Program-made: the position numbers and the translations under genes
Assembly (NCBI GenBank): GCA_002737445.1
Contig: NSIR01000001.1
Location: 1 to 64,000 of the forward strand
Length of the DNA stretch: 64,000 nucleotides
Source of the DNA: Nitrosarchaeum sp.
GTDB lineage: Archaea; Thermoproteota; Nitrososphaeria; Nitrososphaerales; Nitrosopumilaceae
Reading direction: 5' to 3'
In this document: piece after piece, positions 53,175 through 62,847 of the stretch
How the letters are laid out: each line of letters begins with the position of its first letter
Position numbering within the stretch: position 1 is the first letter of the stretch
Notes under the pieces: model-generated
What the model was told of the DNA's origin: nothing
Databases searched by the model: none
The model's input: only the letters and a program-made list of their open reading frames with translations

Positions 53175-53339
53175 CTATTTTTCTTTTAATTTTGATGCAG
53201 TTCTAAAATTTGGAGTGTGTTTTTCGTCTCTATTATTAAATAAATCATAATGATATTCACATAAATTTCTAATTTCTTTAAATCCAATTTTTACTGGGTT
53301 TTTGGCTACATTTTTACATTCAGATATACTACATTTCAA
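53175..53339 (-). CDS. Small Cys-rich protein (54 aa)
   Basis: A minus-strand TTG at 53339 opens 54 codons starting MKCSISECKNVAKNP and containing RNLCEYHYDLF. The C-x4-C and C-x2-H arrangement can bind one zinc. The end is basic. AT-rich TATA-like sequence lies about 26-35 bp upstream (53365-53375), consistent with a leaderless gene. The rest of the 53115-53496 gap holds nothing else recognisable. Confidence 0.55.
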   Translation of the reverse strand: MKCSISECKNVAKNPVKIGFKEIRNLCEYHYDLFNNRDEKHTPNFRTASKLKEK

Positions 53340-53496
53340 TACATTTTCTCAAATTTATGTATTAATATAATTATAAAATTATATAATAACCAAATGTAAT
53401 AAGCAAATTTTCTTTATCATGAGTAATAAATTAATTTGAATTTACCATCCCTGTTATGAATGTCATCTTTTTATGATTGTAAAATATTAAAAAATT

Positions 53497-53688
53497 ATGT
53501 CCGAGGAAGAAAAAGGTACACATTTTCTTGAATTAATTGATAAACAAAATAATCTTCAATGGAAAATAACTATGAAATTAACCGCATTAATTAATTCTAA
53601 ATGGACTTCTCCTGAATTACAAAAGGAAATTGAATTACTTGTTCAATCACATTCAAAAATCACAAATGAAATAAATAGCTTGGAATAA
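53497..53688 (+). CDS. Small helical hypothetical protein
   Basis: A protein of 63 residues, one or two amphipathic helices (HFLELIDKQNNLQWKITMKL, then SPELQKEIELLVQSH). No Cys, signal or known motif. It stops 12 bp before the convergent ctaB stop. It could be a coiled-coil adaptor; function unknown. Confidence 0.5.
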   Translation: MSEEEKGTHFLELIDKQNNLQWKITMKLTALINSKWTSPELQKEIELLVQSHSKITNEINSLE

Positions 53689-53700
53689 ATTTTCAGTATT

Positions 53701-54630
53701 TTATAATGCGGAATCTACCATTAATGCAATAAATAAAACTGCCAAATAAGGACTAGAAAATTTAAACAAAGTCCATGCTGCTTTTTCCATAGGTTTTACA
53801 ATTACCCATGCTGATAATATGATCATTAAAACTCCTGAAGCTACTGCAGTCCATAAATAAACTGCACCTACCATTGGCTCTCCAGATTGATTTGTTAAAA
53901 AGAAAGGAACAATTGAAAATAATACCATTACAAAAGTTGAAACAGAAATAGCTCTTGCCGATGTTTTTTCTGATTGTACGGCTGTTAACATTGGAACATT
54001 TACTTTATTGTAATCATCTTTAAAATGTAAAGTTAAAGCCCAAATATGCATTGGAATCCAAATAAACACTAATCCTGCCATTGCTAAACCCATAGTCCAT
54101 AAATCTGTCATACTGACTGCTACCCAACCAATCAATGGTGGTGATCCTCCACATAAACCGCCTAAAATTATGTTAGTTCTTGATTTTCTTTTTAACACAT
54201 ATGAATAAACAATAATGTTGTCTAACAAAGCAAATGCAATAAAGATTGTAGCCCAAACACCTTGTTCTAAAGTAGTTGTAAATGTGATTCCAAATGCCAA
54301 AATTAGAGAAATTCCAGCTAAAGCAAGTCCAAAATTCCTAGCTTTTTCAGCTGGATAGATTCTTTTTGATGGGAGTGGTCTATTTTTCGTCCTCTCCATT
54401 ATTGCATCAATATCTCTATCATGATAATTGGTTAGAGTATTTGCTGCAGCTGAACCTGATGCTACAGAGAATAACATCAATAGCCATGTGGCAGGGGAAA
54501 CTTGAACGTGGTAAATATTTGCCGCAGTTAAAGTTGCTCCAAATGCTGTAAAAACTAGTAAATACCAAATTTTTGGTTTAGTTAACTCATAGTATACCGC
54601 AATACGCGATTCCGATTTTTCTTTTTGCAA
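53701..54630 (-). CDS. ctaB: Protoheme IX farnesyltransferase
   Basis: A protein of 309 residues with about eight to nine membrane helices. It converts heme B to heme O by adding a farnesyl group, for terminal oxidases. The prenyltransferase motifs NYHDRDIDAIMERTKNRPLP (near 68) and the second acidic-loop region around HFKDDYNKVNVPML (near 201) are present. It is 2 bp downstream of an Lrp-type regulator on the same strand. Confidence 0.95.
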   Translation of the reverse strand: MQKEKSESRIAVYYELTKPKIWYLLVFTAFGATLTAANIYHVQVSPATWLLMLFSVASGSAAANTLTNYHDRDIDAIMERTKNRPLPSKRIYPAEKARNFGLALAGISLILAFGITFTTTLEQGVWATIFIAFALLDNIIVYSYVLKRKSRTNIILGGLCGGSPPLIGWVAVSMTDLWTMGLAMAGLVFIWIPMHIWALTLHFKDDYNKVNVPMLTAVQSEKTSARAISVSTFVMVLFSIVPFFLTNQSGEPMVGAVYLWTAVASGVLMIILSAWVIVKPMEKAAWTLFKFSSPYLAVLFIALMVDSAL

Positions 54631-54632
54631 TA

Positions 54633-55100
54633 TCAGTCAATGTCCTTTGAGGGCTTATATGGCATTGCTTTTGTACGAGATTTCATTTCAATAAATGACT
54701 CTGATGATTGTATTCCTTCTATTCGTCCTATTTTTTCAGATATCATTTTATGCATCTGATCTAACGATTTTACATACATTGTAACTAAAATATCAAATCT
54801 ACCTGTAACTTCAGCAATCTCTCTTACACCATCTATTTTAAATAATTCTTCAATAACATGATCTCGTTTTTTTGCATCCATGTTAATTCCTGTCAATGCT
54901 TTGACATTATAGCCAAGCTCTGCATCATTTACAATAATTGTAAAACGTTCAATTAATTTTTGTTTTATTAGACGTTTTATTCTTGAATACACTACAGAAG
55001 AATTTACATTAATTTTTTTTGATAAAATTGGAACTGAAATAGATGAATCTTTAGATAATTCTGATAAAATTTGTAAATCCAATTCATCAACTTTTACCAT
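54633..55100 (-). CDS. Lrp/AsnC-family transcription regulator
   Basis: A protein of 155 residues. An N-terminal winged HTH (about 5-60: DELDLQILSELSKDSSIS, VNSSVVYSRIKRLIKQKLI) is followed by a RAM ligand-binding domain (about 70-145: TGINMDAKKRDHVIEELFKI, VREIAEVTGRFDILVTMYV). It sits 2 bp upstream of ctaB and so could be cotranscribed with it. The ligand is unknown. Confidence 0.92.
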   Translation of the reverse strand: MVKVDELDLQILSELSKDSSISVPILSKKINVNSSVVYSRIKRLIKQKLIERFTIIVNDAELGYNVKALTGINMDAKKRDHVIEELFKIDGVREIAEVTGRFDILVTMYVKSLDQMHKMISEKIGRIEGIQSSESFIEMKSRTKAMPYKPSKDID

Positions 55101-55170
55101 CTAAAACATCCAAAACGATCTAGATTTCTAGAACTTATAAAGTTATTATTGTAAAAATTACAAGAATAGT

Positions 55171-56253
55171 CTAAATTTTACCTTTTTTGTAAAGCATTTC
55201 TGCTAATAAAACAGCACCTTTTGCTGAACCCATTTTTTTATTATGTGAAAATAAAACGTACTTTAAACCATGTTCAAATAATTGCTCTTTCTCAACTCTT
55301 CCAATTGTAGTAGTCATACCATCACCAACACTACGTTCCATTCTTGGTTGAGGACGTGTTGGATCTTCATGAAATGCATAGTATTTCTCAGGTGATGATG
55401 GAAGTCCAGCCACACTGCTTGCTTTGTTAGCATCATCATACATTTGTTTTGCAGTTTGCGAATCAACTTCTTTTTCAGTTTCTACAAAAACTGATTCAGT
55501 ATGACCATCAATTACAGGAACTCTAGTACATGTACAACTTATTCTAATATCGGCATCTTCAATTTTTCCATTTTTTAATTTTCCAAGAATTTTCCTAGTT
55601 TCAATTCGTACTTTTTCTTCTTCTTTTGGAATATATGGTATGATATTATCTGTAATATTCATTGCAGAAACACCTGGCGTTCGACCTGCACCAGATATTG
55701 CTTGCATTGAAGTCATCATTACTTTTTTTACACCATATTTTTCATAAAGAGGTTTTAAAGTAATTGCTAAACCTGTAGTTGTACAATTAGGAAGAGGTGC
55801 AACCCAACCCTTCCAATTTCTATTTTTCTTTTGTATTTCTAATAATTCACATTGCTCATCATTAATTCCAGGAATTAGAATAGGTACATCTTCTTCGTAA
55901 CGATAAGCAGAACTAGTTGAAATTACAGGTATTTCTGCTGCAATCTTGGTCTCAATATCTCTAGCTGCATTTGATTCAACTGCAGAAAATACTAAATCTA
56001 ATTTTGATAAATCTAAATCATCTATACTTTTTACAGTCATTTCTTTTATGTACTCAGGAATTTGACCATCTACTTCCCAAGATGTAATTCCACTATTGGG
56101 ATCTTTAATTGCATCCAAATACTTTTTTCCAGCAGATCGCTCAGATGCTGCAATCTGTGTAACTTCAAACCAAGGATGATTATGTAGTGATTGCACAAAT
56201 TCTTGTCCTACAGAACCAGTAACACCTACAATCGCTACTCGTTTTTTATCCAT
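55171..56253 (-). CDS. asd: Aspartate-semialdehyde dehydrogenase
   Basis: A protein of 360 residues, the archaeal/fungal type. It reduces aspartyl phosphate to the semialdehyde for lysine, methionine and threonine. The NADP loop GVTGSVGQEF, the catalytic Cys in PLPNCTTTGLA (near 156), and CTRVPVIDGHTESV with the catalytic His are visible. In Sulfolobales a paralogue of this family became malonyl-CoA reductase; nothing here points clearly to that change, so the biosynthetic role is preferred. Confidence 0.93.
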   Translation of the reverse strand: MDKKRVAIVGVTGSVGQEFVQSLHNHPWFEVTQIAASERSAGKKYLDAIKDPNSGITSWEVDGQIPEYIKEMTVKSIDDLDLSKLDLVFSAVESNAARDIETKIAAEIPVISTSSAYRYEEDVPILIPGINDEQCELLEIQKKNRNWKGWVAPLPNCTTTGLAITLKPLYEKYGVKKVMMTSMQAISGAGRTPGVSAMNITDNIIPYIPKEEEKVRIETRKILGKLKNGKIEDADIRISCTCTRVPVIDGHTESVFVETEKEVDSQTAKQMYDDANKASSVAGLPSSPEKYYAFHEDPTRPQPRMERSVGDGMTTTIGRVEKEQLFEHGLKYVLFSHNKKMGSAKGAVLLAEMLYKKGKI

Positions 56254-56337
56254 AATCTAAAAAATCTTTTATTCAATTAATAATCGTTTTCTGAATTTGA
56301 CCAAAACATACTATATCAGCACATACCAGTTCAAATT

Positions 56338-57411
56338 ATGAGAATAAATAGCAATATTTCTACACACAAGCCAATTCATCATGGAGGTCCTTTCTCAATA
56401 ACCCACCCAAGTTCAGATATTTTGGATTTTAGCTCAAACATTAGTCCAATTGGAACTTCCACACTAGTACGTAAAACCATAAAAAATCAATTAGATACAA
56501 TACAAATTTATCCGGATTCAGAATCAACACAACTAAAAAAAAATATTCAATCTTATACAAAAATACCATATTCTCAAATTGTAGTAGGAAATGGTGCTAC
56601 TGAAATTATCTATAATTTTTGTCAAGCATTTTTATCAAATAAAATCTCTGTTTTGATTCCAATACCAACATTTGGAGAGTATGAATCTGCAGTAAGACTA
56701 TCTGGTGCCAAAGTTTCTTTTTTTAAAACCATGAATTTAGAAAAAGATATTGAGATTTTTATTTCTAAAATACCAAATAATGGCTGTGTCTTTATTTGTA
56801 ATCCTAACAATCCAACTGGTAATTTAATAACAAAAAAAAATATGCTAAAGTTGATTATATCAGCAAGTAAAAAGAAAACTTTGATATTTGTTGATGAATG
56901 CTTTATTGAATTAGTACCAGATCACAATGAATCAATTATAACACTTGTCAAAAAATATAAAAATTTGTTTGTTTTACGTTCTCTTACAAAATCTTTTGCT
57001 TTAGCAGGATTAAGAATTGGATATGGTATTGGTTCTCCACAAATGATTTCTATTTTAAATAAAATTAAAATTCCTTGGAATGTTTCTGGATTAGCTCAAA
57101 AAGCAGCATCTAGTGCACTTTCACAATTATTTTATTTAGAAAAAGTCAAAGTATTGATCAAAAAAGAATCAGCATATCTAATTGATAATATTTCTAAATT
57201 ACATAATTTTAAATGCAATTTAACTTCTACAAATTTTATTTTAATTAAAACAAAAATTAAATCAAAGAATTTACAAAAACAATTACTTGAAAATAAAATT
57301 CTTATTCGAGATTGTAGTACAATTAGAGGTTTGAATCAAAATTATATTCGAATTGCTGTCAAAAAAAGAAAAGATAATGAAAAATTAATCAAAGCTCTGG
57401 AGAAAATATGA
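56338..57411 (+). CDS. cobD: Threonine-phosphate decarboxylase-like aminotransferase
   Basis: A protein of 357 residues, PLP-dependent fold type I. The start ISTHKPIHHGGPF and DFSSNISPIGTS are typical of CobD rather than HisC, and the PLP lysine is in SLTKSFALAGLRIGYG. It makes aminopropanol phosphate, the linker between corrin ring and lower ligand. It is first in a cobamide operon and overlaps cobQ by 4 bases, which supports CobD over histidinol-phosphate aminotransferase. Confidence 0.9.
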   Translation: MRINSNISTHKPIHHGGPFSITHPSSDILDFSSNISPIGTSTLVRKTIKNQLDTIQIYPDSESTQLKKNIQSYTKIPYSQIVVGNGATEIIYNFCQAFLSNKISVLIPIPTFGEYESAVRLSGAKVSFFKTMNLEKDIEIFISKIPNNGCVFICNPNNPTGNLITKKNMLKLIISASKKKTLIFVDECFIELVPDHNESIITLVKKYKNLFVLRSLTKSFALAGLRIGYGIGSPQMISILNKIKIPWNVSGLAQKAASSALSQLFYLEKVKVLIKKESAYLIDNISKLHNFKCNLTSTNFILIKTKIKSKNLQKQLLENKILIRDCSTIRGLNQNYIRIAVKKRKDNEKLIKALEKI

Positions 57412-58247
57412 ATTCATTAATGATTCAAGGCACATCATCAGGTTCTGGTAAAACCACTCTAGTTACGGCATTATGTAGAATTTTTGCAGATAAGGGATTT
57501 TCCGTAGCCCCGTTTAAATCTCAAAATATGTCAAATTATGCATACTATGGAAAAGATTTTGAAATATCTAGAGCCCAAGCTATACAAGCAATTGCTGCAA
57601 GATGTGAAATAACCTCAGATCTAAATCCAATTCTTCTAAAACCTCTTGGAAATTACTTTAGTAATGTATACCTAAATGGAAAAATGTTTAAAAAAATGCA
57701 TGCTACTGAATACTATAAAAAATTTGTACTAAATCAAGGATTACAAATTGCTACAAAATCAATTGAATCTCTTCAAAAAAAATACGATCTAATTATTTTA
57801 GAAGGTGCTGGATCACCAGCTGAAATTAATTTAGAAAAATATGATATAGCAAATATGAAAATGGCAGAAATAGCTAATTCTTCGGTATTATTAATTACTG
57901 ATATTGATAGAGGAGGATCATTTGCTAGTATTGTAGGTACTATGTCTCTCTTGGAAAAAAAATATCAAAAATTAGTAAAAGGATTTGTAATTAATAAATT
58001 CAGGGGGGATATCAATATTCTAAAACCTGGATTTAAAAAAATTAAAGAAATAACCAAACATTCGATATTGGGAGTAATTCCTATGATTGACTTGAATCTA
58101 CCTGACGAAGATTCCTTAAGCGGTAAAGCAAAAAATATCATGTGGAATAAGAAAAATCTAGATAAAATAGAAAGTGAAATCCAAAAATTAAGTAAATTAG
58201 TAAATTTAAATTTGAACATTAGAGAAATAGAGAAGATCATAAATTGA
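57408..58247 (+). CDS. cobQ: Cobyric acid synthase, synthetase domain only
   Basis: A protein of 279 residues; full-length CobQ is about 480-500. It amidates corrin side chains. The ATP-binding part is complete: GTSSGSGKTTLVTALC, PFKSQNMSNYAYY, LEGAGSPAEINLEKYDIANM, DIDRGGSFASIVGTM and KGFVINKFRGD. The C-terminal glutamine amidotransferase domain with its Cys is absent, and the next gene begins inside its stop codon region, so no separate glutaminase follows. Free ammonia could be the nitrogen source; this is inference. Confidence 0.9.
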   Translation: MNSLMIQGTSSGSGKTTLVTALCRIFADKGFSVAPFKSQNMSNYAYYGKDFEISRAQAIQAIAARCEITSDLNPILLKPLGNYFSNVYLNGKMFKKMHATEYYKKFVLNQGLQIATKSIESLQKKYDLIILEGAGSPAEINLEKYDIANMKMAEIANSSVLLITDIDRGGSFASIVGTMSLLEKKYQKLVKGFVINKFRGDINILKPGFKKIKEITKHSILGVIPMIDLNLPDEDSLSGKAKNIMWNKKNLDKIESEIQKLSKLVNLNLNIREIEKIIN

Positions 58248-59215
58248 TAGTTGAATCAATTCTACTAGTATTTTTTGCACTTGTATTGGATTTTGTATTT
58301 GGTGATCCAAGAAATAAATTTCACCCAACTGCTTGGATTGGATCATTGATTGCAAAACTAACTCCATATGCAAAAAATTCATCAAAAACTTTTGAAAAAC
58401 TTGGAGGTGTTTTTATTATTTTAATTTCTAGTGGAATTGTTTTATCTCTGATAATATTTTTAGATATTGGCATTAAATTAATTACATTTGGTTACATGCA
58501 AATTATAATTTCTGTAATTGTAGGTAGTATTTTACTAAAGACAACTATAGCGATAAAAGGAATGGAAAAACATGCATTTGCAGTAATTACTGCACTTGAG
58601 CAAAATAATATTTCATCTGCAAGAGATAATTTATCTAAGATTGTAAAGCGAAATACCAAGGATTTAGACAAAAATCATGTTTATTCAGGCGTGCTTGAAA
58701 GTATAAGTGAAAATACAGTAGATGGTATAACTGGACCACTTTTTTACTTTGCAATTTTAGGTTTACCTGGAGCATTTGTTTATCGTGTAATCAATACGGC
58801 TGATTCTATGATTGGATACAAGACAGATATTTTCAAAAATATTGGTTGGTTTGGTGCAAACTGTGACAAATTTTTAAATTATATTCCTTCCAGATTAACT
58901 GGATTTATCATGATACTTAGTGCAATGATACTTGGAAATAATTGGAGAAAATCATATGAAATAATGATTCGTGATGGAAAAAAAACTTCTAGTCCAAATG
59001 CCGGATATCCTATGGCAGCTATTGCAGGAGCTTTAGAGGCAAAATTTGAAAAAATTGATCACTACTCACTTGGTGATGGAGATATTTTATTTACAAAAGA
59101 TCACGTCAAATCAGTTATTTCAATAATGAAAGTTACCTCAATACTTTTTTGTGGAATTGTATCAATTCCAATTATCTGTGTTCTTTCTTATTTAGGATGG
59201 TGGATTCATGTTTAA
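58244..59215 (+). CDS. cbiB: Adenosylcobinamide-phosphate synthase
   Basis: A protein of 323 residues with about five membrane helices. It attaches the aminopropanol(-phosphate) linker to adenosylcobyric acid. Diagnostic segments are DFVFGDPRNKFHPTAWIG near residue 20, YSGVLESISENTVDG near 147, and SPNAGYPMAAIAGAL near 249. It overlaps both neighbouring genes by 4 and 8 bases. Confidence 0.94.
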   Translation: MIVESILLVFFALVLDFVFGDPRNKFHPTAWIGSLIAKLTPYAKNSSKTFEKLGGVFIILISSGIVLSLIIFLDIGIKLITFGYMQIIISVIVGSILLKTTIAIKGMEKHAFAVITALEQNNISSARDNLSKIVKRNTKDLDKNHVYSGVLESISENTVDGITGPLFYFAILGLPGAFVYRVINTADSMIGYKTDIFKNIGWFGANCDKFLNYIPSRLTGFIMILSAMILGNNWRKSYEIMIRDGKKTSSPNAGYPMAAIAGALEAKFEKIDHYSLGDGDILFTKDHVKSVISIMKVTSILFCGIVSIPIICVLSYLGWWIHV

Positions 59216-59933
59216 AGAAATCAGTTCTGTTTTTTCATTTCTAACTATTATTCCATCTAATAATTCAAATCTTGAAACAATAGCAAAATACATGTACATT
59301 TTTCCAATTGTAGGAATTGTAATTGGTTTAATTATTGGTTCAATTGGATTTGGACTTTCATTATTTTTAGATCCATTGATTGTAAGTTTGTTAGTTGTTG
59401 TTTCATTTGCAATACTTACTGGTATACATCACAGTGATGGTCTAGCAGATTTCGCTGATGGCTTGATGGTAAAAGGAACAAAAGAAAAAAAACTTGCAGC
59501 AATGAAAGATCTGGTTACTGGTTCTGCAGGAATAGTTGCAATAGTATTGAATATTACGGGATTGATAATTGCAATTTCACTATCTACTGGATATCAATTA
59601 TTTTTGGCGATTTTACTTAGTGAGATATGCGCAAAATTTTCTATGGTGTTGATGGCAAGTATTGGAAAATCTGCATCTTTAGGCTCAAATTCACCATTTG
59701 TTGAAGTAATGAAAAACAAAAAGAAGTTGATATTGGCAACTATAATCACTATAATTCCATTGATTGTTCTTGGAAATACAACTGGATTGCTCTTATTTGG
59801 AGCATGTGTGGGATTAACTCTATTTCTAGTAATTTTAACTACTCGTAGCTTTGGAGGAATTACGGGAGATGTTTTGGGTGCCACAAATGAATTAACTCGA
59901 TTAGCATCTCTTTTAATTTTTGTTTCTATATGA
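59208..59933 (+). CDS. cobS: Adenosylcobinamide-GDP ribazoletransferase
   Basis: A protein of 241 residues with about six membrane helices. It joins the activated corrinoid to the lower-ligand nucleotide. The motif HHSDGLADFADGLM near residue 73 is the family's active-site signature, and the late RSFGGITGDVLGATNE is also typical. It overlaps cobY by 4 bases. Confidence 0.94.
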   Translation: MFKEISSVFSFLTIIPSNNSNLETIAKYMYIFPIVGIVIGLIIGSIGFGLSLFLDPLIVSLLVVVSFAILTGIHHSDGLADFADGLMVKGTKEKKLAAMKDLVTGSAGIVAIVLNITGLIIAISLSTGYQLFLAILLSEICAKFSMVLMASIGKSASLGSNSPFVEVMKNKKKLILATIITIIPLIVLGNTTGLLLFGACVGLTLFLVILTTRSFGGITGDVLGATNELTRLASLLIFVSI

Positions 59934-60514
59934 TTGGCATTGTTATGGCAGGTGGCAAGGGTAGTAGAATGAATTTGGTTGAAGAGAAATTACTTTTAAA
60001 ATATAAAAAACCGATAATACTTCATGTAATTGATGCTCTGGTAAATTCTAAATGTTTTTCAAAAATATTAGCAATCACAAGTATCAATTCACCAAAAACT
60101 AAAAAATTATTGGAAGAAAATAATATTGATTTGTTTAATACTCCTGGTAACGGGTATGTGGATGATCTTAATTTAGTTCTTAAATCCATAAATGATTTTG
60201 TTTTAATTACATCAGCTGATTTACCATTTTTAGATGGAGATATAATAAAAAATATTATCAGTAAATGTAACTCTGAAAATATTTGGACTACAATTCTTGT
60301 CACAAAAAAATTCTCGGAATCATTACATTTATCTTCTAACTATCTACTTATTTTTGAAAATCAACAATGCTACTATACTGGAATTTCTTTAGTAAATGCA
60401 AAAAATATTTCCAAATTAGAAAATATTCCTGAGAAATTTGTAATAATTGATGATAAAAGAATCGCTTTTAATCTAAATACAAAACAAGATTATGATTTAC
60501 TCGGCACTACCTGA
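59930..60514 (+). CDS. cobY: GTP:adenosylcobinamide-phosphate guanylyltransferase, archaeal type
   Basis: A protein of 194 residues with the nucleotidyltransferase motif IGIVMAGGKGSRM at the start and LITSADLPFL in the middle. It activates adenosylcobinamide phosphate with GMP; archaea use CobY instead of bacterial CobU. It ends the cobamide operon. Its last 18 bases overlap the convergent rps27e gene. Confidence 0.9.
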   Translation: MIGIVMAGGKGSRMNLVEEKLLLKYKKPIILHVIDALVNSKCFSKILAITSINSPKTKKLLEENNIDLFNTPGNGYVDDLNLVLKSINDFVLITSADLPFLDGDIIKNIISKCNSENIWTTILVTKKFSESLHLSSNYLLIFENQQCYYTGISLVNAKNISKLENIPEKFVIIDDKRIAFNLNTKQDYDLLGTT

Positions 60515-60694
60515 AATTTTTCCATTAATTTTTGCTTTAGATCCAGTTGGCTCAGCAAGATTATTACCACATGAGTTACAAACAACGATTTGCGATGCAT
60601 GAGAATATACAACTTGCATCTCACCACATTCATTACAATTAACCTTCTGGAACTTGCTAGATGGCTGTGGAATTTCAATGTGATCTTTTTTCAT
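60497..60694 (-). CDS. rps27e: Ribosomal protein S27e
   Basis: A protein of 65 residues with a zinc ribbon (CNECGEMQVVYSHA and CNSCGNNLAEPTGSKA), normal size for archaeal S27e. Overlaps rpl44e by 4 bases and is convergent with cobY. Confidence 0.96.
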   Translation of the reverse strand: MKKDHIEIPQPSSKFQKVNCNECGEMQVVYSHASQIVVCNSCGNNLAEPTGSKAKINGKISGSAE

Positions 60695-60972
60695 ATTGCA
60701 ATCAACTCAAATTTCTTAATTCTAATCCCATGTTTATTGTATTTCTTTTTACACACTGTACATGTCATGATTGGAGTAACTTTCTTTGTAGTTTTTGCAG
60801 GTTTTGCAAGTTTTGGGAATTTTTGTCCACCATACCCTCTTTTACGTTCAGCATGTCTACGCTCTCCTCTAGCAGAACCTCGTCTTTTACCAGCTTTGTA
60901 TATTGAGACTTTTTGCTCTGTATGTGCTTTACATTTAGCACAATACTTGCGCATGACCTTGGGTATGTTCAT
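60691..60972 (-). CDS. rpl44e: Ribosomal protein L44e
   Basis: A protein of 93 residues. The family start MNIPKVMRKYCAKCKAHTE, the basic centre RGSARGERRHAERKRGYGG and the second CxxC in TCTVCKKKY give the zinc-binding large-subunit protein. It is directly upstream of rps27e, the usual archaeal order. Confidence 0.97.
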   Translation of the reverse strand: MNIPKVMRKYCAKCKAHTEQKVSIYKAGKRRGSARGERRHAERKRGYGGQKFPKLAKPAKTTKKVTPIMTCTVCKKKYNKHGIRIKKFELIAI

Positions 60973-61041
60973 ATCAAAAAAACCGCTTCAACGGTAATTT
61001 AAGTATTGAATCCATATTAGGTTCAAAGTGCAAGATAATTC

Positions 61042-62805
61042 ATGACTTCGAGCCTATCGAATTCAATTTCTTCATTAAATTCAGTGGCCATGGGCGATAA
61101 AAAAGCAGATCTTGTTTTAATTAATTGTACACTCTTATCTGTTTACACTAGAGAAATAATTCCAAAAATTCAGATTGCAATTATTGATGATAGAATTGCA
61201 TATGTTGGTTTAGACGCAAGACATACAATTGGAAATAAAACAACTACAATTGACGTAAAGGAAAAATACGTAGGACCAGGTTTTGCAGATCCCCATTTAC
61301 ATATTGATCAATTTGTTTTACCATCAGAACTTGCAAAAAAATCTCTTTTATGTGGAGTTACATCACTTTTTTCTGATCCAATAGATATTGTCAGTGTATC
61401 TGGTTACAAAGGATTTCAAGAATTTCTCAAGCTTGGAGAAGATTTACCAATTAGAATATTTCAAGTTGTGCCTGGTGGTCTTCCAGTTGATTCAAAATTC
61501 AGTAGCACTAAAACTTTATCCTTATCACAAGAAAAGTTAGCAATTAAACATCCTCATGTTCTTGGACTTGGAGAAGTATTTTCATGGACCAAAGTTATAC
61601 TTCGAGATTCTAAAACAATGAAATCATTATCTGCAATGTTGGAAGTAGATTGTATAATTAATGGTCATACAGCTGGCGCAAGTGATAAAAAACTCAATGC
61701 ATATGTCGCTTCTGGAATCTTATCATGTCATGAACCAATCAATTATGATCAAGTTTTAGAAAGATTACGCTTGGGAATGTGGATTATGATCAGAGAAGGC
61801 TCAATTAGGCGTGACTTGAAAGAAATAATTCCAAGTTTATTATCTAACGGAATAAATTTTGATAGATTGATGTTTTGCTCTGATGGACTTGATCCTATAG
61901 ATATTGTAAAACATGGTCATATAGATCACTGTATAAGGGAATCAATCAAATTTGGTCTAAAACCAATTGATGCTATTTCAATGGCATCAAAAAATTGTTT
62001 TGATTATTATAAAATGAGTAAAGATTTGGGAGGTATTGCACCAGGAAAACTTGCAGATATTTTAATTTTTGATGATTTGAAATCAATTAAACCAAATAAA
62101 GTCTTTGTAGGTGGAAAACTAGTTGTTTCAAATGGTAATATTGTTACATCTATCAAGAAAAAAACAATTGCCCCATGGATAAAAAAAACAGTCAAATTAA
62201 AACAATTATCTACAAAAGATTTTGCTATTGCAACAAAAAATAACAGTATCATTGCAAATACCATTTTTATGGAAACTGAAATTATCACTAAACTAGGATC
62301 AGCCGAATTATTTTCTAGAGACGGAAATGTTTTAGCTTCATTGGATAAGGATGTGTGGAAAGTAGCTGCTTTTGATAGAATTCATGGAACAAATAAAAAA
62401 TCTATTGGGTTTCTTGAAAATTTTGGTGCAGATATTGGTGCTGTGGCATCTACTTGGAGCTTTCATGAAAATAATATGGTTGTAATTGGCTCTAGTGATT
62501 CTGATATGTCTATTGCTGCAAATACTCTTATAAAAAATCAAGGAGGTATTGTTGTAATAAAATCTGGTAAAATTATTGCATCATTACCATTACAGTTGGC
62601 TGGAATTATCTCCACTGATCCATTTGAAAAAGTTTTATTTAATTTTGAAAAAATTAATAATTCCATTATTGATTCAGGTTGTAAGTTTTCAAGACCACAT
62701 CTAATTCCTCTTTTTTTGACGTTTCTTGCTCTTCCATCAATTCGTATAACCTCTGGAGGAATAGTTGATGTGAAAATGCGATCTTACATTAATCCAATCC
62801 AATAA
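61042..62805 (+). CDS. ade: Adenine deaminase
   Basis: A protein of 587 residues from the ATG at 61042; an ATG at 61090 (MGDKKADLVL) would trim 16 less-conserved residues. It converts adenine to hypoxanthine. Amidohydrolase metal ligands appear in DPHLHIDQF, GLGEVFSW, INGHTAGA, CHEPINYD and FCSDGLDP. The C-terminal domain (about 390-587) is also typical of Ade. Purine salvage. Confidence 0.93.
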   Translation: MTSSLSNSISSLNSVAMGDKKADLVLINCTLLSVYTREIIPKIQIAIIDDRIAYVGLDARHTIGNKTTTIDVKEKYVGPGFADPHLHIDQFVLPSELAKKSLLCGVTSLFSDPIDIVSVSGYKGFQEFLKLGEDLPIRIFQVVPGGLPVDSKFSSTKTLSLSQEKLAIKHPHVLGLGEVFSWTKVILRDSKTMKSLSAMLEVDCIINGHTAGASDKKLNAYVASGILSCHEPINYDQVLERLRLGMWIMIREGSIRRDLKEIIPSLLSNGINFDRLMFCSDGLDPIDIVKHGHIDHCIRESIKFGLKPIDAISMASKNCFDYYKMSKDLGGIAPGKLADILIFDDLKSIKPNKVFVGGKLVVSNGNIVTSIKKKTIAPWIKKTVKLKQLSTKDFAIATKNNSIIANTIFMETEIITKLGSAELFSRDGNVLASLDKDVWKVAAFDRIHGTNKKSIGFLENFGADIGAVASTWSFHENNMVVIGSSDSDMSIAANTLIKNQGGIVVIKSGKIIASLPLQLAGIISTDPFEKVLFNFEKINNSIIDSGCKFSRPHLIPLFLTFLALPSIRITSGGIVDVKMRSYINPIQ

Positions 62806-62847
62806 GAATGTTAAAAAGGGGGATTTAGAGTTTTTAATCTTATAGCG

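Noticed and set aside
55171-56253. Malonyl-CoA reductase instead of aspartate-semialdehyde dehydrogenase
   Set aside because: The protein shows normal Asd motifs and no sequence feature seen here argues for the changed substrate.
60490-60678. Alternative minus-strand frame overlapping rps27e
   Set aside because: Different phase from the S27e zinc ribbon and no recognisable motif.
60590-60997. Plus-strand ORFs over rps27e and rpl44e
   Set aside because: Antisense shadows of two unmistakable ribosomal protein genes.
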